This document shows, one piece after another, positions 35,798 through 45,268 of a DNA stretch of 64,000 bases (position 1 is the stretch's first letter; every line of letters begins with the position of its first letter). A program made the position numbers and the translations under genes. A model generated the notes under the pieces. It had not been told where the DNA came from. It saw only the letters and a program-made list of their open reading frames with translations, and made no database searches. Source of the DNA: Streptomyces sp. ISL-96 (GTDB lineage Bacteria; Actinomycetota; Actinomycetes; Streptomycetales; Streptomycetaceae); assembly GCF_018614035.1 (NCBI RefSeq), contig NZ_JAGGPA010000001.1:216351-280350 (forward strand), given 5' to 3'.

Positions 35798-38467
35798 ATG
35801 ACCGACCCCGTAGGCATTTCTCCGAGCGAGCTCGACCAGCTCCCGGACCGTGACACCGAGGAGACCGCCGAGTGGGCGGCCTCCCTCGACGCCGTCACCA
35901 AGGCCGCAGGCCCGCAGCGGGCGGCCTACCTGATGCGCCGCACGCTCCAGCACGCCGAAGGCGCCGGCATCGCGCTGCCGAAGCTGCTGGAGACGGACTA
36001 CGTCAACACCATCCCGACTTCCGCCGAGCCCGCCTTCGACGGCGACGAGGCGATGGAATCCCGCATCACCGCCTGGAACCGCTGGAACGCCGCCGCGATG
36101 GTCACCCGCGGCTCCCGCTTCGGCGTAGGCGGCCACATCGCCACCTTCGCCTCCGCGGCCTGGCTGTACGAGACCGGCTTCAACCACTTCTTCCGCGGCA
36201 AGGAAGGCGACGGCTCCGGCGACCAGCTCTACATCCAGGGCCACGCCTCCCCCGGCATCTACGCCCGCGCCTTCCTCGACGGCCGCCTCAACGAGGGCCA
36301 GCTCGACCGCTTCCGCCAGGAGGCCGCCGGCGACGGACTGCCGTCGTACCCGCACCCGCGCCGCCTGCCCTGGCTGTGGGAGTTCCCCACCGTGTCCATG
36401 GGCCTCGGCCCGCTCTCCGCGATCTACCAGGCGCGCTTCAACCGCTACCTCACCAACCGCAACATCAAGGACACGTCCAACTCCCACGTCTGGGCGTTCC
36501 TCGGTGACGGCGAGATGGACGAGCCCGAGTCGACCACCGCGATCACCCTCGCCGCCCGCGAGCAGCTCGACAACCTGACCTTCGTCATCAACTGCAACCT
36601 CCAGCGCCTCGACGGCCCGGTACGCGCCAACTTCCGCGTCGTACAGGAGCTGGAGGCCCAGTTCCGCGGCGCCGGCTGGAACGTCGTCAAGACGCTCTGG
36701 GGCTCCGCGTGGGACGAGCTGTTCCAGCTCGACACCCAGGGCGCGCTGGTACGCCGGCTGCGCGAGGTGCCGGACGCGCAGTTCCAGACGTACGCGACCC
36801 GTGACGTGGCGTACATCCGCGAGCACTTCTTCGGCGCCGAGCCCGCGCTGGCCGAGTTGGGCAGGCTGCTCACCGACGCGAAGATCGCCGAGTGTTTCCA
36901 CACCTCGCGCGGCGGCCACGAGGCCCGCAAGGTGTACGCGGCGTACAAGGCGGCCGTGGAGTTCAAGGGCGCGCCGACGGTGATCCTCGCGCAGACCGTG
37001 AAGGGCTACACGCTCGGTCCGGGCTTCGAGTCGAAGAACGCCAACCACCAGATGAAGAAGCTGTCCGGCAAGGAGTTCCGCGCCATGCGGGACCTGCTGG
37101 ACCTGCCGATCGCGGACGCGAAGCTGGACGAGGATCTCGTACCGTACGGGCACCCGGGCGCCGACTCCCCCGAGGTCCGCTACCTCCAGGAGCGCCGCGC
37201 GGCCCTCGGCGGCCCCGCCCCGGCCCGCCGGGTGCACGCGGTGGCGCTGCCCGAGCCCGCCGACCGCGCCTTCAGCGCCCTCCTCAAGGGGTCGGGCAAG
37301 CAGGAGATGGCCACCACCATGGCGTTCGTACGCCTGGCGAAGGAGCTGATGCGGGACAAGGAGACCGGAAAGCGCTGGGTGCCGATCGTCCCCGACGAGG
37401 CCCGCACGTTCGGCATGGAATCGCTGTTCCCGTCGGCCGGCATCTACTCGCCGCTGGGCCAGACGTACGAGCCGGTCGACCGCGACCAGCTCATGTACTA
37501 CAAGGAAGCCAAGGACGGCCAGATCCTCAACGAGGGGATCACCGAGGCCGGCGCCATGGCGGACTTCATCGCCGCTTCGACGTCGTACGCGACGCACGGC
37601 GAGCCGATGATCCCCTTCTACATCTTCTATTCGATGTTCGGCTGGCAGCGCACCGCCGACCAGATGTGGCAGCTCGGCGACCAGCTCGGCCGCGGCTTCA
37701 TCGTGGGCGCCACGGCCGGCCGTACGACCCTCACGGGTGAAGGCCTCCAGCACGCGGACGGCCACTCCCACCTGATCGCGTCCACGAACCCGGCGTCGCT
37801 CAACTACGACCCGGCGTTCGCGTACGAGGTGGCCGTCATCGTCAAGGACGGTCTGCGCAGGATGTACGGCCCCGAGGCCGAGAACGTCTTCTACTACCTG
37901 ACCGTCTACAACGAGCCGAAGCCTCAGCCCGCGATGCCGGAGGGTGTCGAGGAGGGCATCGTCAAGGGCCTCTACCGCTTCAAGGAGGCAGCGGCACCGG
38001 CCGCCGATGCCCCGCGCGCGCAGCTGCTCGCATCGGGTACGGCGATCCACTGGGCCCTGGAGGCGCAGGAACTCCTCGCCGCCGACTGGGGCGTGGCGGC
38101 CGACGTCTGGTCCGCCACCTCGTGGGGCGAGCTGCGCCGCGACGCGCTGGAGTGCGACGAGGCGCTTCTGCGCGGCGAGACGCGCACGCCGTACGTCACC
38201 CGCGCGCTCGAAGGCGCGCCGGGTCCGGTGCTCGCGGTGAGCGACTGGATGCGTCAGGTCCCCGACCAGATCAGCCAGTGGGTCGAGCAGGACTACTCCT
38301 CGCTCGGTACGGACGGCTTCGGCCTCTCGGACACGCGAGAGGCGGCCCGCCGCCACTTCGGCGTGGACGCGCAGTCCGTGGTCGTCGCAACTTTGGCGCA
38401 GCTCGCCCGCCGGGGCGAGGTACCGGCGTCAGCGGTGAAGGAAGCCCGGGACCGCTACGGCTTCTGA
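35798..38467 (+). CDS. aceE: Pyruvate dehydrogenase E1, homodimeric type (AceE)
   Basis: 889 residues. Thiamine-diphosphate enzyme decarboxylating pyruvate and acetylating lipoyl-E2. Visible family segments: [26 protein letters not shown], the ThDP motif [12 protein letters not shown], and transketolase-like segments [14 protein letters not shown] and [11 protein letters not shown]. Length is normal for the alpha2 type. Works with the E2 and E3 encoded upstream. ATG 35798 is preceded by CCGGAAGG. Streptomyces often carry more than one aceE, so this may be one of several. Confidence 0.96.
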   Translation: MTDPVGISPSELDQLPDRDTEETAEWAASLDAVTKAAGPQRAAYLMRRTLQHAEGAGIALPKLLETDYVNTIPTSAEPAFDGDEAMESRITAWNRWNAAAMVTRGSRFGVGGHIATFASAAWLYETGFNHFFRGKEGDGSGDQLYIQGHASPGIYARAFLDGRLNEGQLDRFRQEAAGDGLPSYPHPRRLPWLWEFPTVSMGLGPLSAIYQARFNRYLTNRNIKDTSNSHVWAFLGDGEMDEPESTTAITLAAREQLDNLTFVINCNLQRLDGPVRANFRVVQELEAQFRGAGWNVVKTLWGSAWDELFQLDTQGALVRRLREVPDAQFQTYATRDVAYIREHFFGAEPALAELGRLLTDAKIAECFHTSRGGHEARKVYAAYKAAVEFKGAPTVILAQTVKGYTLGPGFESKNANHQMKKLSGKEFRAMRDLLDLPIADAKLDEDLVPYGHPGADSPEVRYLQERRAALGGPAPARRVHAVALPEPADRAFSALLKGSGKQEMATTMAFVRLAKELMRDKETGKRWVPIVPDEARTFGMESLFPSAGIYSPLGQTYEPVDRDQLMYYKEAKDGQILNEGITEAGAMADFIAASTSYATHGEPMIPFYIFYSMFGWQRTADQMWQLGDQLGRGFIVGATAGRTTLTGEGLQHADGHSHLIASTNPASLNYDPAFAYEVAVIVKDGLRRMYGPEAENVFYYLTVYNEPKPQPAMPEGVEEGIVKGLYRFKEAAAPAADAPRAQLLASGTAIHWALEAQELLAADWGVAADVWSATSWGELRRDALECDEALLRGETRTPYVTRALEGAPGPVLAVSDWMRQVPDQISQWVEQDYSSLGTDGFGLSDTREAARRHFGVDAQSVVVATLAQLARRGEVPASAVKEARDRYGF

Positions 38468-38496
38468 GTAGTTGTGCCCGTCGGCGGGGCTCCTTT

Positions 38497-38630
38497 GGAG
38501 CACCTCCGGCGGGCATATCCAGCCCCTCCGGCGTTTGAGGAGCGGGGTCTGGGGCGGAGTCCCCCACGCGGCGGAGCCGCAAAGTGTCACAGCGGGAAGG
38601 GGCGGGTAGGGGAAAGCACCGCGCAGCGGC
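38497..38630. repeat. Interspersed GC-rich intergenic repeat
   Basis: Contains CCAGCCCCTCCGGCGTTTGA, GGGGTCTGGGGCGGAGTCCC and GGGAAGGGGCGGGTAGGGGA, matching the other copies. Lies between aceE and the WYL regulator; may also act as a terminator. Confidence 0.75.
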
Positions 38631-38685
38631 CCACCGGCCCGCACCCGCTCCCCCACCCGCCCCGCCACCCGGCACAATGTCGCCC

Positions 38686-39657
38686 ATGCGCGCAGCCCGC
38701 CTCATCAAAATGGTGCTCCTCCTCCAGTCCCGCCCCTCCATGACCGCCGCCGAACTGGCCCGCGAACTGGAAGTCTCCGAGCGCACCATCACGCGCGACG
38801 CGCAAGCCCTGTCGGAAGCCGGCGTCCCCGTATACGCCGACAGGGGGCGGACCGGCGGCTACCGCCTCATCGGCGGCTACCGCACCCGACTGACCGGCCT
38901 TGCCCGCAGCGAAGCCGAGGCACTCTTCCTCTCCGGACTCCCGCGCGCCCTGCGGGAGATGGGCCTCGACGACGCCGCGTCGGCGGCCCGCCTCAAGGTG
39001 TCGGCGGCGCTGCTCCCGTCACTCCGTGACGCGTCCGACACAGCCGCCCAGCGGTTCCATCTCGACGCCCCCGGCTGGTACCAGGAGCCCAAGACGCCGG
39101 AACTGCTGCCGACGATCGCGGAAGCGGTCTGGGACGACCGGATGCTCACCGTCCGCTACAGACGCGGCCACGACCACGAGGTCGAGCGCGAGCTGGCTCC
39201 CTACGGCCTCGTCCTCAAGGCCGGCGTCTGGTACCTGTGTGCCCGCGTGGCCGGAGGGGACTTCCGGGTGTACCGGATCGACCGCTTCGCCGCGGTGGTC
39301 GTGTCCGAGGAGCGTTTCGTGCGGGACGAAACCTTTGTGCTGCCGGACTTCTGGGAGGAGCGGGCGGCGGATTTCGCCCGCTCCATCCTGCGTTCCGAGG
39401 TGGTGGTGCGGCTGTCGGAGTCAGGCGCGCGGCGGCTGCCGTACGCCGTGGACCGTGCGGCGGCGACCGAGGCCCTGGCGGTGGCGGGGCCGCCGGACGA
39501 GCTGGGGCGGGTCACGGTGACCCTGCCCGTCGAGTCGTACGAGGTCGCCTTCAGCCAGCTCTTCTCCCTCGGCCCGGAGCTGGAGGTCCTGGAGCCGCCG
39601 GCCCTCCGCGAACGTTTCGCGGAGGCGGCGGCCCGGACAGCGCGGCTCTACGACTAG
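38686..39657 (+). CDS. WYL-domain transcriptional regulator (HTH_11)
   Basis: 323 residues. N-terminal winged helix (RLIKMVLLLQSRPSMTAAEL, SERTITRDAQALSEAG), WYL domain in the middle (LAPYGLVLKAGVWYLCARV), and a C-terminal WCX domain. WYL proteins usually sense nucleic acid or small ligands. ATG 38686 or 38677 can start; neither has a clear ribosome site, so the transcript may be leaderless. Convergent with an SDR gene that might be a target. Confidence 0.9.
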   Translation: MRAARLIKMVLLLQSRPSMTAAELARELEVSERTITRDAQALSEAGVPVYADRGRTGGYRLIGGYRTRLTGLARSEAEALFLSGLPRALREMGLDDAASAARLKVSAALLPSLRDASDTAAQRFHLDAPGWYQEPKTPELLPTIAEAVWDDRMLTVRYRRGHDHEVERELAPYGLVLKAGVWYLCARVAGGDFRVYRIDRFAAVVVSEERFVRDETFVLPDFWEERAADFARSILRSEVVVRLSESGARRLPYAVDRAAATEALAVAGPPDELGRVTVTLPVESYEVAFSQLFSLGPELEVLEPPALRERFAEAAARTARLYD

Positions 39658-39680
39658 TGCGGCTGAACGGCTTCTGCCCG

Positions 39681-40607
39681 TCAGCGGTAGTCGCTCGCCG
39701 GGGCGTCCTTGCCGCCCTCCAGGACCTCCATCATGTACGGCCAGCCGTCCGGCCGGCTGCCGTCCGCGTCCGTGAAGCCGTACTCCTTCGCGAGCTGACC
39801 GCTGGACAGCGATTGCCCGTTCCACCGCGCCCGCTGCGGGTCGGCGGCGATGGCCGCGACCGCCCGGCCGACGTACACCGGCGACTCGGCGATCTCGAAG
39901 CCGGGGACCTTGGCGATCGCGTCGCGCCAGTTCTCCTCGGTGACGCCGAAGGTGTCCAGCATCTCCTCCGAGCGGAGGAACCCCGGGGTGACCGCGACCG
40001 CCGTACAGCCGGCATCCGCCAGATCGTGGCCGAGGTTGAACGCCATCCGGATCGGCGCGTTCTTGGCGAGGTCGAAGTAGAAGTTCTCCCGGAAGCGGGT
40101 GCGGTTGTACTCGTCCGTACCGTCGGTCATTTCCACCACCAGGCCACCCCGGTTCCGCACCAGCAGGGGCAGCGCGAAGCTGAGGGTGATGGCGTGGGTC
40201 TTCACGCCGAGTTCCAGCATCCGCAGTCCGCGCGCGAGCTCGATGTCCCACATCTTTTTGCCGAACTCAAGCAGATGGTCGCCGCCCCAGAGGCTGTTGA
40301 CCAGGATGTCCAGCCGCCCGTGTTCTCGGTCGATGCGTTCGACGAGCGCCTTGACCTGGTCCTCTTGGAGGTGATCGGTCGGTACGGCGATGGCTTCGCC
40401 GCCCGCGTCGTTGATGAGTTCGGCCGTCTGCTCGATGGTCTCTCCGGGTCGGCCGACCTCGCTGGCGTGTTCGCGGGTGGTGCGCCCGGTGACGTACACC
40501 GTCGCTCCCGCCGCTCCGAGCTGCACGGCGATCGCCCGTCCCCCGCCCCTGGTGGCTCCGGCGACGAGTGCGATCCTGCCGTTGAGTGGTGAGGTCTGCT
40601 CGCTCAT
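39681..40607 (-). CDS. Short-chain dehydrogenase/reductase
   Basis: 308 residues from ATG 40607 with GGAGGAG. Cofactor loop GATRGGGRAIA and the NADP-favouring GRTTRE after strand 2; catalytic region NFYFDLAKNAPIR supplies Tyr-x3-Lys; PGFLRSEEM follows. The C-terminal extension of about 60 residues is longer than in classical SDRs. Substrate unknown. Convergent with the WYL regulator. Confidence 0.88.
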   Translation of the reverse strand: MSEQTSPLNGRIALVAGATRGGGRAIAVQLGAAGATVYVTGRTTREHASEVGRPGETIEQTAELINDAGGEAIAVPTDHLQEDQVKALVERIDREHGRLDILVNSLWGGDHLLEFGKKMWDIELARGLRMLELGVKTHAITLSFALPLLVRNRGGLVVEMTDGTDEYNRTRFRENFYFDLAKNAPIRMAFNLGHDLADAGCTAVAVTPGFLRSEEMLDTFGVTEENWRDAIAKVPGFEIAESPVYVGRAVAAIAADPQRARWNGQSLSSGQLAKEYGFTDADGSRPDGWPYMMEVLEGGKDAPASDYR

Positions 40608-40797
40608 CCCTGCTCCTCCGCTGCCGCTGTGGTGTGTTGTACGGGTTGTACGGATCGACACTGGCACTCAAAGCAGACACCTTCTGTCCTGTTTGCCGCA
40701 CCGCGCCGCACGCCCGGACGCAGCCGGGTAACGACACAGCCGCATCCGGGGCAGTCCGCGTGCGCGGGCCTGTGGCAAGGCCGATGCTTGTCCCGTG

Positions 40798-41316
40798 ATG
40801 GACGAGACGGAATTCTGGGAGATCATCGACCACACCCGCGAGGCCGCCGAGGGCGACCCCGAGGATCACGCCGACCTGCTGGTCGACGCGTTGCTCCAGC
40901 TCGACCCCGACTCCGTGCTCGACTTCGCCAGACACTTCGAGGTCCGCTACAACCGTGCGTACCGCTGGGACTTGTGGGGCGCGGCCGCCGTGCTGCTCAG
41001 CGGTGCGAGCGACGACGCGTTCGACTACTTCCGGTGCTGGCTGATCGGCCAGGGCCGGGAGGTCTTCGAGGGGGCACTGCACGACCCGGACAACCTGGCC
41101 GACCTCCTCGACGAGTTCGACGACGAGGTCGACGGCGACGGCGAGGAGCTGGGGTACGCCGCGGACGAGGCGTACGAGCAGCTCACCGGCGCGGTCGCCC
41201 CGGACTTGGGCGTCCCGGCGCAGGCCCCGGAGCCGGAGGGCACGCCGTTCGACATCGAGGACGAGGAAGCCCTGGCCGACCGCTTCCCCCGGCTGTGGGA
41301 GCGGTTCGGCGGGTAG
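40798..41316 (+). CDS. DUF4240 domain protein
   Basis: 172 residues, strongly acidic. Begins MDETEFWEIIDHTREAA, with YRWDLWGAAAVLLSGASDDAFDYFRCWLIGQG, the DUF4240 signature. ATG 40798 is used; GTG 40795 directly before it is equally possible. No ribosome site, probably leaderless. Function unknown; such proteins occur as stand-alone cytosolic proteins in Streptomyces. Confidence 0.88.
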   Translation: MDETEFWEIIDHTREAAEGDPEDHADLLVDALLQLDPDSVLDFARHFEVRYNRAYRWDLWGAAAVLLSGASDDAFDYFRCWLIGQGREVFEGALHDPDNLADLLDEFDDEVDGDGEELGYAADEAYEQLTGAVAPDLGVPAQAPEPEGTPFDIEDEEALADRFPRLWERFGG

Positions 41317-41320
41317 CACG

Positions 41321-42094
41321 TCAGAAGTGGGTCCCTCCGTCGATCCGGATCTCGGTGCCGGTGATGAAGGCGCCGTCCTCGGAGCCCAGCATGGCGACGA
41401 CGCCCGCGACGGTCTCCGGAGCAGCGAAGCCCTCACCGATGGCGGGGGCCAGCTTCATGAAGAGCGTCAGATCGGCGTCCTCGGGCAGGCCGGGACCCTT
41501 GCCGCTGGTCATGTCGGAGGAGATGGACCCCGGCGCGACGGCGACGGCGCGCAGCCCCTGCCCGCTGTACTCGCTCGCGATGGCGTGGGTCATCGACTGG
41601 ATGCCGCCCTTGCTCGCCGCGTACGCCGCCATGTAGGGGTGCGCGAAGGAGGCGGAGGTCGAGGAGAAGTTGACGACGACCGGCTTGTCACCCGCCAGCA
41701 GCGTGGGGATCGCCTCGCGGATCATCAGGAAGGTCCCGGTCAGGTTAACCGCGATGATCTTGTTGAAGAGGTCCAGCGTCGTCTTGTGGGTGTGCTCGGA
41801 GCGCAGGATGCCCGCCGCATTGACCAGCACGTCCAGGCCGCCGCCCAGCGCCGAAACCGCCGCCGCGACGCCGTCGCGGACCGCCGCCTCCTCGGATATG
41901 TCGAACACGGCGGTGGTGAGGCGGTCGGCCACGCCGTCGGCGGCGGCCCGCTCGGCGGTCCCCTTCAGGCCGGCTTCGTTGACGTCGACGGCGACGACCC
42001 GGCCGCCCTCGGCGAGGACGCGGTGCACGGTGGCCCGGCCGATGCCCGAGCCGCCGCCCGTGATCAGTACCCGACGGCCTTCGTAACGGTTCAC
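41321..42094 (-). CDS. Short-chain dehydrogenase/reductase (classical)
   Basis: 257 residues. Cofactor motif TGGGSGIG, NAAG, catalytic Ser in NFSSTSAS, Tyr-x3-Lys in YAASKGG, and PGSISSDM. The acidic residue in VVAVDVNE suggests NAD preference. Divergent from a TetR regulator with a palindrome between them, so it is likely under that regulator. Substrate unknown. Confidence 0.92.
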   Translation of the reverse strand: MNRYEGRRVLITGGGSGIGRATVHRVLAEGGRVVAVDVNEAGLKGTAERAAADGVADRLTTAVFDISEEAAVRDGVAAAVSALGGGLDVLVNAAGILRSEHTHKTTLDLFNKIIAVNLTGTFLMIREAIPTLLAGDKPVVVNFSSTSASFAHPYMAAYAASKGGIQSMTHAIASEYSGQGLRAVAVAPGSISSDMTSGKGPGLPEDADLTLFMKLAPAIGEGFAAPETVAGVVAMLGSEDGAFITGTEIRIDGGTHF

Positions 42095-42160
42095 GCTGTC
42101 TCTCCGGTCTGCTGATGGCAGCGGGCTCTCTCACCCGCTCACATTCCACAGTACGCCTTC

Positions 42161-42177
42161 ATGGCACGTTTTGCCAT
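42161..42177. promoter_or_regulatory. Candidate TetR operator
   Basis: ATGGCACGTTTTGCCAT: perfect 6-bp arms with a 5-base centre, in the intergenic region between the divergent SDR and TetR genes. Confidence 0.6.
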
Positions 42178-42224
42178 AGCGTCACTACGTGCATTTCGTG
42201 GACCGTCAGGCGTACTCTTCCGGG

Positions 42225-42890
42225 GTGAGCACCCAGCCGCCCCCCGAGCCCTCGCCGCCCGCGCCGCAGCCCTCCCTGACCGAGCGCAGGAAAGCCGCCA
42301 CCCAGCTCGACATCGCCCGCGCCGCCGCCGAGCTCTTCGCCGAGCGCGGCCCCGACGCGACCACGGCCGAGGACATCGCCCACCGCGCGGGCGTGGCGCT
42401 GCGTACCTTCTACCGCTACTTCCGCAGCAAGCAGGACGCCGTCGCCCCGCTGCTCTCCGGCGGCGCCGACCGCTGGCGCGGCCTGCTCGCGGCGGCCGAG
42501 CCCGGCACCGGAGTCCTCACCGCCCTGGAGAGCGCGGTCGCCGAGGCGCTCGCCACGCCCGACGCCCAGGCCGCCGAGCAGCTCGACTGGACGCGCGGCC
42601 TGCTCCGCGCGGCCGAGAGCGACCCCGCCCTGCGCGCCGTCTGGTACCGCGTGAACCAGGAGTCGGAGGAGCTGCTGGTGCCGGTCCTCGGCCGGCTCGC
42701 CGGAGCCGGGGCAGACCCCCTTGAGGTCCGGCTCGCCGCGGCCGCCGCCACCGCAGCCGTCCGTACGGCCCTGGAGACCTGGTCGGTGTCGGACGCCCCC
42801 GTCTCGGGCCCCGGCTCCCCCGCCGAACTCGCCTCGCGCTGCCTGAACGAACTCATGGGCGGGATGCGGCTGCCGGCTCCTGGTCGCTGA
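42225..42890 (+). CDS. TetR-family transcriptional regulator
   Basis: 221 residues from GTG 42225; GTG 42189 would add 12 residues. N-terminal Pro-rich leader, then HTH at about 30-75 (AAELFAERGPDATTAEDIAH, GVALRTFYRYFRSKQ). The C-terminal ligand-binding half is helical and Ala-rich. Probably represses itself and the divergent SDR gene. Its 3' end overlaps the convergent phosphatase gene by 38 bases. Confidence 0.9.
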   Translation: MSTQPPPEPSPPAPQPSLTERRKAATQLDIARAAAELFAERGPDATTAEDIAHRAGVALRTFYRYFRSKQDAVAPLLSGGADRWRGLLAAAEPGTGVLTALESAVAEALATPDAQAAEQLDWTRGLLRAAESDPALRAVWYRVNQESEELLVPVLGRLAGAGADPLEVRLAAAAATAAVRTALETWSVSDAPVSGPGSPAELASRCLNELMGGMRLPAPGR

Positions 42891-43998
42891 TCTCTGCGTG
42901 CCCGAGGGCGAGCAGGGCCACGTCGTCCTGCACGTTCTCCGCCTTGCCCGCGAAGCGCACCAGGTCCTCGCGTACGACCTCGTTGAGGGCCATGAGGTCC
43001 TCCGCCGGTACGGTGGCGGCCAGCGCGGGCAGCCGCTGCGCGAGCGGATAGAAGGTGCCTTCGGCGTCGCGTGCCTCCGTCACACCGTCCGTGTGGGCCA
43101 GGATCCGGTCACCCGGCTCCAGCGGTACGGACACCGCTTTCACCGGCACGGTCCCCGTCAGGCCGAGACCCAGCGGCGGCGCCGGATCCACCGGGATCTC
43201 ACGCGCGGTCCCGCCCCGCAGCAGCGGCGGCGGGTGGCCGCAGCTGACGACCCGTACAACGGCTTCGTCGGCGGGGAACTCCAGCACGACCGCCGTGGCG
43301 AAGAGCTCCGCGTGCTCCACGGCGGCGGAGTCGACCATCAGCCGCCGGTCCAGCCGCGCCGCGACCCGCGACAGCTCCCCCTCGTCCAGCACGGCTTCCC
43401 GGAAGGCACCCAGCAGCGCGGCGACCGTCGAAACCGCCTCAAGACCGTGCCCCTGTACGTCGGCCACCAGGGCCCGGACGCCGTGCGGCCCCTCACGTAC
43501 GTCGTACAGGTCCCCGCCCACCAGCAGCCCGCGCTGCGCGGACCGGTAGAGCCCCGCGCACCGGACCGGGCCCACAGCGGCGGGCAGCGGCGGCAGGACG
43601 GCGAGCTGCGCGGCCTCCGCCACCGTGCGGACCGTCACGAGCTGCTGTTCGCGCCGGGTGCGTACCCACGAGATGACCACGCTGAGCACGACGACGACCA
43701 CCACCGCGAGCAGGTCGGGGGTCTCGACGTCCCAGATCCGGCGGCCGTACGGCAGGCTCAGCGTCAGGAGGGTGAGGCCGCCGAGCGCGGCGACGCTCAA
43801 CGGGCCGTAGGCGAGGGCCGCGACCGGTGTCACGGCGACGACGAAGTAGCCGAGCTCGAGCGTCTCGGGCGTGACGATCTGGGCGAAGGTGAGGGCCGCG
43901 AGGATCACCGCGGGCAGGGCCCTGAGCCAGCGCGGCTGCGGCGTTCCGCGCAGCCAGCCGGGGGCCTCTTCCGCGCCCCTGGCCCGGGCCGAGCTCAT
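42853..43998 (-). CDS. Membrane PP2C/SpoIIE-type serine phosphatase
   Basis: 381 residues. About four membrane helices in the first 115 residues, then a SpoIIE catalytic domain: GDLYDV, ALVADVQGHGLEAV, VSCGHPPPLL, HTDGVTEARD and DDVALL, the metal-binding acids of this family. It should dephosphorylate an anti-anti-sigma factor or similar partner; none is encoded next to it. ATG 43998. Confidence 0.92.
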   Translation of the reverse strand: MSSARARGAEEAPGWLRGTPQPRWLRALPAVILAALTFAQIVTPETLELGYFVVAVTPVAALAYGPLSVAALGGLTLLTLSLPYGRRIWDVETPDLLAVVVVVVLSVVISWVRTRREQQLVTVRTVAEAAQLAVLPPLPAAVGPVRCAGLYRSAQRGLLVGGDLYDVREGPHGVRALVADVQGHGLEAVSTVAALLGAFREAVLDEGELSRVAARLDRRLMVDSAAVEHAELFATAVVLEFPADEAVVRVVSCGHPPPLLRGGTAREIPVDPAPPLGLGLTGTVPVKAVSVPLEPGDRILAHTDGVTEARDAEGTFYPLAQRLPALAATVPAEDLMALNEVVREDLVRFAGKAENVQDDVALLALGHAEISDQEPAAASRP

Positions 43999-44173
43999 CG
44001 GGCCAAGGACCCGCGGGTCGTCGCGCGGGTCGCTGACGTGGGCGGCATCCGGAGCTCCTTCACCCCTCCCACTATGGCTCAGGGGCTTACCGCACGCCCC
44101 TCAGCGCACGCCTCGTGAGCGCCTCGTGCACCCCCGCACGCCGGTGCGGGGGAAAGCGGGCAGGATGGGCCGC

Positions 44174-45070
44174 ATGCGGATTGCGGTCACCGGCTCGACC
44201 GGTCTCATCGGTACGGCGCTCGTGCGCTCGCTGCGCGCGGACGGACACCAGGTGGTGCGCCTCGTCAGGCGTGCGGCGAGCAGCCGGGAGGAGGTGACGT
44301 GGGACCCCAAGCGGCGGGCCGTCAAAGCCACCGCCGACGGGCTCGCCGGGTGCGAGGCGGTCGTCCACCTCGCGGGGGCGGGCGTCGGCGACCACCGCTG
44401 GACCGAGACGTACAAGAAGGAGATCCGCGACAGCAGGGTCCTCGGTACGGCCGCGATCGCCGAAACCCTCGCTTCCCTGGACGCGCCGCCGAAGGTTTTC
44501 GTGTGCGGTTCGGCGATCGGCTTCTACGGCGACACCGGGGAACGCGCGGTGGACGAGGCAGCGCCGCCCGGCGAGGGTTTCCTGCCGTCCGTGTGCGTGG
44601 AGTGGGAGGAGGCCGCGGCTCCGGCGCAGGAGGCGGGTGTACGGACGGTGTTCGCCCGTACGGGACTTGTGGTGGCACGCGAGGGCGGTGCCTGGGGAAG
44701 GCTTTTTCCCCTCTTCAGGGCGGGGCTCGGCGGGCGGCTGGGGTCCGGCCGTCAGTACTGGAGCTACATCTCGATGCACGATCACATCGCGGCGCTGCGC
44801 CACCTGATCGACACCGAATCGCTCTCCGGTCCCGTGAACCTCACGGCGCCGCAGCCGGTCACCAACCGGGAGGTCACAGAGGCGATGGGGCGGTTGCTGA
44901 AGAGGCCCACGCTCTTCACGGTCCCCGCGCCGGCGCTGCGGCTCGCGCTGGGCGAGCTCTCCGCGGACGTGCTGGGAAGCCAGCGGGTGCTGCCGCGGCG
45001 GTTGGAGGAGTCGGGCTTCGCGTTCGCGTTCCCGGGGATCGACGACACCCTGCGGGCGGCGCTGAACTGA
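44174..45070 (+). CDS. TIGR01777 family NAD-dependent epimerase-like protein (YfcH/SulA type)
   Basis: 298 residues. Extended-SDR Rossmann start MRIAVTGSTGLIG, catalytic region SAIGFYGDTG, and C-terminal DUF1731 (VLGSQRVLPRRLEESGFAF). ATG 44174 gives the typical N-terminus; ATG 44165 is an alternative. In actinobacteria it sits near lipB-lipA, as here. Biochemical role not firmly known. Confidence 0.9.
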   Translation: MRIAVTGSTGLIGTALVRSLRADGHQVVRLVRRAASSREEVTWDPKRRAVKATADGLAGCEAVVHLAGAGVGDHRWTETYKKEIRDSRVLGTAAIAETLASLDAPPKVFVCGSAIGFYGDTGERAVDEAAPPGEGFLPSVCVEWEEAAAPAQEAGVRTVFARTGLVVAREGGAWGRLFPLFRAGLGGRLGSGRQYWSYISMHDHIAALRHLIDTESLSGPVNLTAPQPVTNREVTEAMGRLLKRPTLFTVPAPALRLALGELSADVLGSQRVLPRRLEESGFAFAFPGIDDTLRAALN

Positions 45071-45268
45071 GCCGTCCGATTGACCGATTCCAGTCGCTTT
45101 CTGTCCGTCGTACGACCGTTGTGCTCCGGTTGTGCTCCGATGCCCCCGCCGGTGCGCGACTGTGCCCGCCCTCATCCGCTTCTACGCTTCAACTCGAACT
45201 CGGGCATTCCGTGAACCTGTTGAGGGCATGAGTCCCCCCACAGTCGCGCCGACCTCGGGGAGGGGCAC

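Noticed and set aside
35663..38356. Very long open frame on the minus strand opposite aceE (and similar long antisense frames across other genes)
   Set aside because: High-GC DNA produces long spurious open frames opposite genuine genes. The translations are Arg/Gly/Ala-rich without recognisable domains, while aceE on the plus strand is unmistakable.
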